Part shown: positions 6,908-12,015 of the stretch, one piece after another
Layout: each line of letters starts with the position of its first letter
How positions within the stretch are numbered: the stretch's first letter is position 1
Assembly (NCBI GenBank): GCA_964517005.1
Contig: CAZFAJ010000085.1
Span: 1 to 12,015 of the forward strand
Reading direction: 5' to 3'
Length of the DNA stretch: 12,015 bases
Source of the DNA: CAYVBJ01 sp964517005
GTDB lineage: Bacteria; Bacteroidota; Rhodothermia; Balneolales; Balneolaceae
Position numbers and translations under genes: made by a program
The notes under the pieces: model-generated
What the model was told of the DNA's origin: nothing
Databases searched by the model: none
The model's input: only the letters and a program-made list of their open reading frames with translations

Positions 6908-7238
6908 TGATAAGCAGTGAGAGCCTGAAGCGAGTGCGCACGATCAGCGGATGGAATAGGAGTCCGTACGTAAAAGGATATTCCTGAAGCCAGTTGTAGT
7001 AGTGATGACGGTGTGTGAAGCCTAACGCCAAAGTGACATGCCCGTGAAGAATTGTGATCATAAATGGCAGGGCAAACAGAAATGAACCCGGCATGGCTAT
7101 CATACGATCTAACCCGATATGATCACTTATGAAGTGGTATGGCCAGGCAAAAATCAGCATCAAAGGCATAAAAAGGGCCCAGTTTATGAAGCAGATTCTC
7201 CGATAATTCTTTTCATTCAGTTCAGATCCGGAAGCCAT
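6867..7238 (-). CDS. Small three-helix membrane protein, unknown function
   Basis: I do not recognise this 123-residue protein. It has three likely membrane helices: about residues 16-37 (CFINWALFMPLMLIFAWPY), 47-72 (MPGSFLFALPFMITILHG...) and 104-122 (FRLSLLIISLLLTVIGYLI). Between helices 2 and 3 histidines are notably dense (H65, H67, H76, H78, H79, H96) with aromatic neighbours (HRHHYYNWL), which could bind a metal or heme or simply face the interface. The ATG at 7236-7238 begins two bases after the ald stop (TAATAATG), so it is very likely co-transcribed and translationally coupled with ald; no separate ribosome binding site is visible. Helix count and operon position suggest a partner or transport-related role, but that is only a guess. 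It overlaps the tail of the nuclease remnant. Confidence 0.75.
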   Translation of the reverse strand: MASGSELNEKNYRRICFINWALFMPLMLIFAWPYHFISDHIGLDRMIAMPGSFLFALPFMITILHGHVTLALGFTHRHHYYNWLQEYPFTYGLLFHPLIVRTRFRLSLLIISLLLTVIGYLIR

Positions 7239-7240
7239 TA

Positions 7241-8455
7241 TTAAATCTGTGAAGCAATCAGCATTTCAATTTCACGAAACGGGATATTAAACATTTTTGA
7301 AAGTGATTTTTTTGTAAGGTGTTTCTTATATACATACGTCCCATTTCGCAATGCAGTATTTTTCCAGAGGCATTCGCGGATACTTCCGGCGTCACCAATT
7401 TCGAGCAGGTAGGGAACAATCACGTTATTCAGGGCATAGGTAGCTGTTCTTGCCACGTTTGACGGGATATTTGGCACACAGTAGTGAACTACGTCATAAT
7501 TTTTAAATACCGGATTTGAGTGAGTAGTTGGCCGGCTGGTTTCGATGCAACCGCCCTGATCGATAACGGTATCAACAATCACACTTCCTGATTTCATCCT
7601 GGAAACCATCGGTTCGATCACAAGGCAGGGAGCCCGCTCGCCTTCGGTCAAAGCTGCTCCAATGACTACATCAGCAAACTCAAGAGCTGATGAAAGGTAC
7701 TGATGATTGGCTGTGGCTGTGATAATTCTGCGGTCGAGTGCATTTTCGAGTCTTCGCAGCTGGGCAAGGTCGTTATCCATGACAAAAACCTGCGCTCCGT
7801 AACCAAGAGCCGTTCGGGCAGCGTACTCGGCGGTGATGCCTGCACCTAAAATTACCACAGTAGCCGGCGGGATTCCCGAAATGCCTCCCAGCATAATTCC
7901 CTGTCCGTCGCTGTTGTTTTCAAGATAATGGGCAGCGATCTGTACAGCCATTGAACCTGTAATTTCATGCATCATTCTCACAATTGGAAATTCACCATCT
8001 TTGCCCATGATAAATTCATAACCGATTGATGAGATCTTTTTTTCAATGAGACTCTGAAGATACACCTCATTGATATTTCCCAAATGAAGGGCTGAAAAAA
8101 GAATCTGATTGGGCTGCATCCACTCCTGTTCCTGCGGTGTTGGCGGGGATACCTTAACAATCATTTCTGATTTTTTGAAGAGTTTTTCTGCCCCGTAAAC
8201 AATTTCTGCACCGGCATCGGCATACTCCTGATTTGTAAAATGGGCATCAACTCCGGCATTTTTTTCGAGATACACCTCGTGTCCGTTGGCTCTCAGGATC
8301 GATACGCCTCCCGGAGTAAGTGAAACACGGCGTTCATCGTCAGAGATCTCTTTGGGCAGCCCAATTTTTAACGTGACATTGGATTCTGATTTCATCAGCC
8401 TTTTTTCCAGTGTCTGGATGCCTATTTGTTCGGTATCAAGAAGATTAAGTTCCAT
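7241..8455 (-). CDS. ald: Alanine dehydrogenase
   Basis: Ald catalyses the reversible NAD-dependent deamination of L-alanine to pyruvate and ammonia. The 404 residues carry the family's key features. There is a KIGLPKEISDDERRVSLTPGGV opening (30-51), with Arg43 for substrate carboxylate binding. The putative catalytic Lys101 lies in IVKVSPP and His124 in SALHLGN. The Rossmann loop GAGITAEYAA is at 204-213, an acidic NAD ribose-binding stretch at MDND (226-229), and Asp299 in IDQGGC. RPTTHSNPVF (308-317) separates it from transhydrogenase alpha subunits. It is about 30 residues longer than the classic 371-residue enzyme, because of an N-terminal extension before Lys30. Met21 is a possible internal start that would remove most of it. 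No Shine-Dalgarno sequence is seen at either start. It heads an operon with the small membrane protein and diverges from rsmA across 87 bases. Confidence 0.93.
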   Translation of the reverse strand: MELNLLDTEQIGIQTLEKRLMKSESNVTLKIGLPKEISDDERRVSLTPGGVSILRANGHEVYLEKNAGVDAHFTNQEYADAGAEIVYGAEKLFKKSEMIVKVSPPTPQEQEWMQPNQILFSALHLGNINEVYLQSLIEKKISSIGYEFIMGKDGEFPIVRMMHEITGSMAVQIAAHYLENNSDGQGIMLGGISGIPPATVVILGAGITAEYAARTALGYGAQVFVMDNDLAQLRRLENALDRRIITATANHQYLSSALEFADVVIGAALTEGERAPCLVIEPMVSRMKSGSVIVDTVIDQGGCIETSRPTTHSNPVFKNYDVVHYCVPNIPSNVARTATYALNNVIVPYLLEIGDAGSIRECLWKNTALRNGTYVYKKHLTKKSLSKMFNIPFREIEMLIASQI

Positions 8456-8482
8456 TCAAAATAAAAGAGTGTTTTTAATTTC

Positions 8483-8494
8483 AGATTATAATCT
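8483..8494. promoter_or_regulatory. 12-bp palindrome with TATAAT on both strands (ald/rsmA divergent region)
   Basis: AGATTATAATCT is a perfect palindrome and contains the -10 consensus TATAAT on each strand (8487-8492 forward, 8485-8490 reverse). It lies midway in the 87-bp gap between the divergent ald and rsmA starts. It could be overlapping divergent -10 elements or an operator. No convincing -35 partner is visible on either side. Confidence 0.33.
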
Positions 8495-8510
8495 CAGTGT
8501 TCAATCGGGT

Positions 8511-8526
8511 TTTTAAAGATTTAAAA
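8511..8526. promoter_or_regulatory. 16-bp interrupted palindrome upstream of rsmA
   Basis: TTTTAAA (8511-8517) and TTTAAAA (8520-8526) are perfect inverted arms around GA, ending 16 bases before the rsmA ATG. The arms are pure A/T, so chance is quite possible. If real it would be a regulatory site shared with or next to the ald promoter. Confidence 0.22.
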
Positions 8527-8542
8527 TGTTTACATTCAGTAT

Positions 8543-9322
8543 ATGGTAAAATCATTCAGGACAAAAAAAAGCCTTGGGCAACATATTTTAAGGGATCGGA
8601 ATATAATCAGGAAAATTGCGGATTGCTTGCCAGCGGAATATAATGATTTAATTGTAGAAATCGGACCGGGTACCGGAGCATTAACTGAAGAACTGGCAGA
8701 AAATTACAAGAATCTGACAGTTATTGAAATTGACCGGCGCGCTGTTGAGTTGCTGAAAGAAAAATTTCCGGATATTACCATCATTGAAGAGGATATTTTG
8801 AAATTTGACTGGGATCCGGTGTTAGATACTGACCGGGATATCCATGTTGTCGGGAACCTTCCCTATTATATCACAAGCCAGATTTTGTTTTCATTAATGG
8901 AGATCAGGGATTCGCTGAAAAGTGCCACTGTGATGATGCAGAAAGAGGTTGCTGAAAGAATTATTGCGGGGCCCGGAACCAAAGAGTATGGAATCTTAAG
9001 TGTTCAGCTTCAGCTTTTCAGTAATCCGGAGATTCTTTTTAACGTGCCTCCCCGCGCTTTTCAGCCGAAACCAAAAGTCGAAAGCAGCGTTGTACAGTTT
9101 ACGTTTGATAAGGAAAAACTGCCTTGTGAGGAAAAAAACCTGAAAAGGGTTGTCAGAACAGCTTTTAATCAGCGCAGAAAGAAACTAAGCAATGCATTAA
9201 AAAGTCTTGGGGTTGAAATTCCCGGAGATGAATTTAATCTTGATCAGAGGGCAGAAAAATGGGAGCCCGAAATGTATGTAAAGTTGACAGCCCGCCTGGA
9301 ACAACTTGGCACTATGGACTGA
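8543..9322 (+). CDS. rsmA: 16S rRNA dimethyladenosine transferase RsmA/KsgA
   Basis: RsmA uses S-adenosylmethionine to dimethylate two adjacent adenosines (E. coli A1518 and A1519) in the 3' terminal hairpin of 16S rRNA, a late checkpoint of 30S assembly. Loss of the enzyme gives kasugamycin resistance, hence the synonym ksgA. The 259 residues show KKSLGQHILRD (8-18), the SAM-binding motif I EIGPGTGALTEE (39-50), the acidic IEID (61-64) that binds the ribose, and EDIL (83-86). The catalytic motif IV NLPYYITSQI follows at 105-114, then MMQKEVAERI (131-140) and PKPKVESSVV (175-184). The length is normal. The ATG at 8543 gives the usual N-terminus MVKSFRTKKSLGQ. There is no clear Shine-Dalgarno sequence. 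The gene stands alone between ald (divergent) and the groESL operon. Confidence 0.96.
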   Translation: MVKSFRTKKSLGQHILRDRNIIRKIADCLPAEYNDLIVEIGPGTGALTEELAENYKNLTVIEIDRRAVELLKEKFPDITIIEEDILKFDWDPVLDTDRDIHVVGNLPYYITSQILFSLMEIRDSLKSATVMMQKEVAERIIAGPGTKEYGILSVQLQLFSNPEILFNVPPRAFQPKPKVESSVVQFTFDKEKLPCEEKNLKRVVRTAFNQRRKKLSNALKSLGVEIPGDEFNLDQRAEKWEPEMYVKLTARLEQLGTMD

Positions 9323-9325
9323 AAA

Positions 9326-9340
9326 ATCGGCTTAACCGAT
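9326..9340 (+). terminator. Short hairpin after rsmA (ATCGG-N5-CCGAT), weak terminator candidate
   Basis: The same five-base arms as after acs (ATCGG 9326-9330, CCGAT 9336-9340) surround a CTTAA loop, three bases past the rsmA stop. The following ATATAAATT is A/T-rich but not a T-run, so termination would be weak at best. Confidence 0.25.
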
Positions 9341-9398
9341 ATATAAATTCACTTTCTGTAAGCTGTTTTTCTCAATATCGGCAACAGGTTTCGAAATT

Positions 9399-9456
9399 TT
9401 GACGGATATCAAAGTTTGGTATGGTAGTTGCTCACTATACTTACATCAACTAGCAA
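9399..9456 (+). promoter_or_regulatory. Putative groESL promoter region with an operator-like inverted repeat
   Basis: TATACT at 9436-9441 is a five-of-six match to the -10 consensus. It sits inside an inverted repeat, TAGTTG (9425-9430) and CAACTA (9447-9452), with a 16-base spacer. A second overlapping pair, TTGCT (9428-9432) and AGCAA (9452-9456), covers the same ground. TTGACG at 9399-9404 is a good -35 match but is 31 bases from TATACT. A separate upstream start with TATGGT (9420-9425) at 15 bases is conceivable. I see no CIRCE element (GCACTC/GAGTGC) and no sigma-32-type CTTGAA/CCCCAT pair. The arrangement suggests repression by a protein other than HrcA, but no binding protein is identified. 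Confidence 0.35.
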
Positions 9457-9528
9457 TGAAATATTTTATTGGTTGATCAAACAATTTGCAAAAACAGATA
9501 AATAAATAACAATTAACATAAAAATAGT

Positions 9529-9534
9529 AAGGAG
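9529..9534 (+). promoter_or_regulatory. Strong Shine-Dalgarno sequence of groES (AAGGAG)
   Basis: AAGGAG ends nine bases before the groES ATG at 9544 and fixes that start. It is the only strong, well-spaced ribosome binding site in the window; the leader around it is A-rich and probably unstructured. Confidence 0.75.
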
Positions 9535-9543
9535 AAAATTCTT

Positions 9544-9831
9544 ATGGCAAGTATAAAACCTTTGAGTGACCGTGTGTTGGTACAACCGGATGCTGCTGAA
9601 GAAAAAACTGAATCAGGCATCATTATTCCGGACACTGCAAAAGAGAAGCCGCAACGTGGCACTGTAGTAGCGGCCGGACCGGGTAAAGTTGAAAATGGTA
9701 CCAAAGTTGATATCTCGGTAAAAAAAGGCGACAAAATTCTGTACGGTAAGTATTCAGGTACAGAACTCACCCTTGATGGTGAAGAGTATTTAATCATGCG
9801 CGAAACCGACATTCTCGGAATTGTTGAATAA
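9544..9831 (+). CDS. groES: Co-chaperonin GroES (Cpn10)
   Basis: GroES forms the seven-subunit lid that closes the GroEL folding chamber in the presence of ATP. The 95-residue length is standard. The sequence starts with the family pattern IKPLSDRVLVQPDAAEEKT. The mobile loop follows at about residues 17-33 with the hydrophobic tripeptide III before Pro that docks onto GroEL. Then come GTVVAAGPGK (roof and core strands), VKKGDKILYGKYSGTEL and the C-terminal EEYLIMRETDILGIVE. The ATG has a strong AAGGAG nine bases upstream. groEL begins 49 bases after the stop, so the two form the usual operon. Confidence 0.98.
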   Translation: MASIKPLSDRVLVQPDAAEEKTESGIIIPDTAKEKPQRGTVVAAGPGKVENGTKVDISVKKGDKILYGKYSGTELTLDGEEYLIMRETDILGIVE

Positions 9832-9880
9832 GCATGACCAATCAAATAATTTAAACACTAACTTAAAATAATAGATAATT

Positions 9881-11548
9881 ATGTCTGCTAAACTTGTTCA
9901 TTATGACGCCGAAGCACGCGATGCACTTAAACGCGGTGTTGACAAACTGGCTAACGCCGTAAAAGTAACGCTTGGCCCTCGCGGCCGCAATGTGGTACTT
10001 GAGAAATCATTCGGTGCCCCCACCGTTACCAAAGACGGTGTTACAGTAGCCAAAGAGATTGAATTGGCTGAAAAAGTTGAAAATATGGGTGCCCAGATGG
10101 TACGCGAAGTTGCCTCCAGAACCAGCGATAATGCCGGTGACGGAACAACAACAGCTACTGTTCTTGCCCAATCAATCATTGCTACCGGCCTTAAAAACGT
10201 AACAGCCGGTGCAAACCCAATGGATCTAAAACGCGGAATTGATATTGCTGTAACCGCAGTGGTAAAAGCACTGAAGGAACAGAGCAAAGAGATCAGTGAC
10301 CGCAACGAGATTGCCCAGGTTGGTACTATTTCTGCCAACAATGATGAGACCATCGGTAACCTGATTGCCGATGCGATGGAAAAAGTTGGTAAAGATGGTG
10401 TAATCACTGTTGAAGAAGCAAAAGGTACAGAGACCTATCTTGATACTGTAGAAGGAATGCAGTTCGACCGCGGGTACTTGTCACCCTATTTTGTTACCGA
10501 CAGCGACACCATGACCACTGAAATGGAAGAGCCTTACATCCTGATTTTCGATAAGAAAATCTCGAATATGAAAGATCTTCTTCCTATCCTGGAAAAGGTA
10601 ATTCAAACCAATCGGCCGCTCCTGATCATTGCTGAAGATGTAGAAGGTGAAGCTCTCGCAACTTTGGTTGTTAATAAGCTTCGCGGTTCTCTGAAAATTG
10701 CCGCTGTGAAAGCCCCCGGCTTTGGTGACAGAAGAAAAGCAATGCTCGAAGATATCGCCATCCTTTCCGGCGGAACAGTGATCAGCGAAGAGAGAGGATA
10801 CAAGCTTGAAAATGCAACTCTCGATTTTCTTGGTCAGGCCGACCGTGTAAATATTGACAAAGACAACACAATAGTTGTCGGCGGAAAAGGTAAACAGGAT
10901 GATATCAAAGCACGAATCAACCAGATTAAAACTCAGATTGAAAACACAACATCTGATTATGATCGTGAAAAACTTCAGGAGCGTCTTGCAAAACTGAGTG
11001 GCGGAGTCGCTGTTCTTTATATTGGCGCAGCCTCTGAAGTAGAGATGAAAGAGAAAAAAGCACGTGTTGAAGATGCGCTTCACGCTACCCGCGCTGCCGT
11101 GGAAGAAGGCATTGTTGCAGGCGGTGGTGTTGCACTGATTCGTACAATTGGATCTCTTGATTCACTCAAACCTGAAGCTCCGGATTACGAGATCGGATTT
11201 AATATTGTTCGAAGAGCACTTGAAGCTCCGCTGAGAAGTATTGCCAACAATGCGGGTGTTGAAGGCTCCATCGTGGTTCAGAAAGTAAAAGAGGGCAAAG
11301 GGCCATTTGGCTTCAATGCACGTAACGAAGTGTATGAAGACCTGATTAAAGCCGGTGTGATTGATCCGACAAAAGTAACGCGAACAGCACTTGAAAACGC
11401 TGCTTCTGTTGCCGGACTCATGCTCACCACCGAAGCTGTTGTCGTTGAAAAACCATCTGAAGATGGTGATGACGAAGGCGGTGCCGGTGGCGGAATGCCC
11501 GGCGGCGGAATGCCCGGCGGAATGGGAGGAATGGGCGGCATGATGTAA
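9881..11548 (+). CDS. groEL: Chaperonin GroEL (Cpn60)
   Basis: GroEL assembles into a double ring of fourteen subunits that encloses and folds client proteins in an ATP-dependent cycle with GroES. The 555 residues match the family end to end and in the E. coli numbering. TLGPRGRNVVLEK (30-42) and KDGVTVAKEIEL (51-62) bind the nucleotide. GDGTTTATVL (86-95) includes Asp87, which coordinates magnesium. The apical domain covers about 191-375, Asp398 in VEDAL is the catalytic residue for ATP hydrolysis, and EEGIVAGGGVAL lies at 408-419. The C-terminus is a Gly/Met-rich tail (from about 533) of the kind that projects into the cavity. The start at 9881 (MSAKLVHYD) has no Shine-Dalgarno sequence, so translation may depend on the upstream groES reading or on a leaderless-style A/T-rich context. 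Confidence 0.99.
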   Translation: MSAKLVHYDAEARDALKRGVDKLANAVKVTLGPRGRNVVLEKSFGAPTVTKDGVTVAKEIELAEKVENMGAQMVREVASRTSDNAGDGTTTATVLAQSIIATGLKNVTAGANPMDLKRGIDIAVTAVVKALKEQSKEISDRNEIAQVGTISANNDETIGNLIADAMEKVGKDGVITVEEAKGTETYLDTVEGMQFDRGYLSPYFVTDSDTMTTEMEEPYILIFDKKISNMKDLLPILEKVIQTNRPLLIIAEDVEGEALATLVVNKLRGSLKIAAVKAPGFGDRRKAMLEDIAILSGGTVISEERGYKLENATLDFLGQADRVNIDKDNTIVVGGKGKQDDIKARINQIKTQIENTTSDYDREKLQERLAKLSGGVAVLYIGAASEVEMKEKKARVEDALHATRAAVEEGIVAGGGVALIRTIGSLDSLKPEAPDYEIGFNIVRRALEAPLRSIANNAGVEGSIVVQKVKEGKGPFGFNARNEVYEDLIKAGVIDPTKVTRTALENAASVAGLMLTTEAVVVEKPSEDGDDEGGAGGGMPGGGMPGGMGGMGGMM

Positions 11549-11589
11549 TCATCTCCCCAAACCAAACATAAGCTGACGCTTAAAAAATT

Positions 11590-11624
11590 AAGCCTCGTCC
11601 TGTAAAAGGGCGGGGCTTTTTTTT
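11590..11624 (+). terminator. Intrinsic terminator of the groESL operon
   Basis: An 11-pair stem runs from 11590-11600 (AAGCCTCGTCC) to 11608-11618 (GGGCGGGGCTT), with two G-U pairs and a seven-base loop TGTAAAA. It runs directly into a run of eight T (11617-11624). This is a textbook rho-independent terminator, placed 41 bases after the groEL stop. Confidence 0.9.
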
Positions 11625-11626
11625 GA

Positions 11627-11656
11627 TTGACATACGATTTTAAGCAATTGTATGTT
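11627..11656 (+). promoter_or_regulatory. Promoter of the following exported protein gene
   Basis: An exact TTGACA (11627-11632) is followed after 18 bases by TATGTT (11651-11656), a four-of-six -10 match. It starts only three bases after the groESL terminator's T-run. An inverted repeat lies between the two hexamers and extends into the -10. The gene's first ATG at 11714 would have a leader of about 50 bases. Confidence 0.5.
11631..11654. promoter_or_regulatory. Inverted repeat between -35 and -10 (operator candidate)
   Basis: CATACGATT (11631-11639) and AATTGTATG (11646-11654) are inverted arms with eight of nine positions matching, around TTAAGC. Lying inside the promoter spacer, this is where a repressor or a MerR-type activator would sit. 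It may be coincidence; no regulator gene is nearby. Confidence 0.33.
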
Positions 11657-11713
11657 ATATTCTTATACGCATGCATTCTTACATAAAGAAATATTTAACA
11701 TACAACCTGTTGA

Positions 11714-12015
11714 ATGATGTCACCAAATGCCGTCACATCGCAAATATGCATCCGGCTGTTTATGGCTATAATGTCATGTTATTTGATATATCCGGCGGCC
11801 ATCTTCGGGCAAGAGAATTTTATTCAAAAACAGTTTGAAGAGGGGATGGTTGCCAAAGCCGGCGGAGATGTTGTAAAGGCGCTTGATCTCTGGAAGAAAG
11901 CTGCTGATCTGGCTGAAATACCTCCATATTTCCTTGCTGTTGAGTATATAAAACTGGTGGCTGGCGAATCGGTAACAACTGACTATGAAACAGCTACTCA
12001 GATGATCTACCGGGC
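11714..12015 (+). CDS. Exported protein with TPR-like helices, N-terminal part only
   Basis: An open frame runs from a double ATG (11714-11719) to the right edge, about 100 residues with no stop. The N-terminus looks like a Sec signal peptide: a short positive region (QICIR), a hydrophobic core (LFMAIMSCYLIYPAAIF), and a likely cut after AIFG before QENF. The mature part begins with paired amphipathic helices, FEEGMVAKAGGDVVKALDLWKKAAD, which fit a tetratricopeptide-like repeat (an A-x-x-x-W-x-x-A-A pattern). It is followed by PYFLAVEYIKLV and TDYETATQMIYR. Residue types and the signal suggest a periplasmic scaffold or outer-membrane-associated protein, but no family can be named from this fragment. 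The start could also be ATG 11717 or 11762; the last would shorten the signal peptide. There is no strong Shine-Dalgarno sequence. The gene has its own promoter behind the groESL terminator. Confidence 0.68.
   Translation, partial: MMSPNAVTSQICIRLFMAIMSCYLIYPAAIFGQENFIQKQFEEGMVAKAGGDVVKALDLWKKAADLAEIPPYFLAVEYIKLVAGESVTTDYETATQMIYR

Noticed and set aside
9323..9543. CIRCE operator or sigma-32 type promoter before groES
   Set aside because: I looked for GCACTC/GAGTGC arms and for CTTGAA with CCCCAT at heat-shock spacing and found neither.
10481..11083. Minus-strand 200-residue open frame inside groEL
   Set aside because: It is antisense to the conserved apical and intermediate parts of GroEL, rich in Phe and Cys as expected from such a shadow, and has no start signals.
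11278..11676. Minus-strand 132-residue Pro-rich open frame at the groEL end
   Set aside because: The proline repeats are the complement of the Gly/Met tail of GroEL, and the frame begins beyond the groESL terminator; not a gene.

Overview
The window reads as chromosomal, mostly housekeeping DNA from a moderately AT-rich Gram-negative bacterium. My best guess is the Balneolota/Rhodothermota/Bacteroidota side of the tree. The reasons are a lipoprotein with a lipobox, a ligase-associated DEXH helicase followed by a PdeM-type phosphoesterase, a roughly 400-residue alanine dehydrogenase, and weak or absent Shine-Dalgarno sequences before nearly every gene except groES. This placement comes from gene families and style, not from a search.

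Layout from left to right. A lipoprotein gene leaves the left edge on the minus strand (1-158). A gene-free, strongly A/T-tracted divergent region follows (159-729); it holds a 15-bp direct repeat, phased A-tracts and one exact DnaA-box consensus. A small ECF-like sigma factor (730-1323, +) runs convergently into a two-gene minus-strand unit: the ligase-associated helicase (2013-4475) and then pdeM. Acetyl-CoA synthetase (4618-6516, +) diverges from the helicase. The next 350 bases (6517-6866) contain no intact gene. They hold a CACGAAG-type repeat cluster and the degenerate C-terminal end of a GIY-YIG-type nuclease interrupted by a TAG. A minus-strand pair follows: alanine dehydrogenase (7241-8455) and, two bases after its stop, a histidine-rich three-helix membrane protein of unknown function (6867-7238). 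rsmA/ksgA (8543-9322, +) diverges from ald. The groES-groEL operon (9544-11548, +) ends in a strong intrinsic terminator. A promoter directly behind that terminator leads into the start of an exported, TPR-like protein that leaves the right edge (11714-12015).

The genes fall into independent functions: DNA repair (helicase and PdeM), acetate activation (Acs), alanine/pyruvate interconversion (Ald), ribosome maturation (RsmA) and protein folding (GroES/GroEL). I see no phage, transposon, CRISPR array, toxin-antitoxin or other defence system, and no convincing previously undescribed multi-gene system. The points most worth a second look are the A-tract/DnaA-box region at 240-460, the operator-like inverted repeat over the putative groESL promoter (which has no CIRCE), the GIY-YIG remnant with its repeat cluster, the unknown membrane protein coupled to ald, and the incomplete ligase-associated repair cluster.
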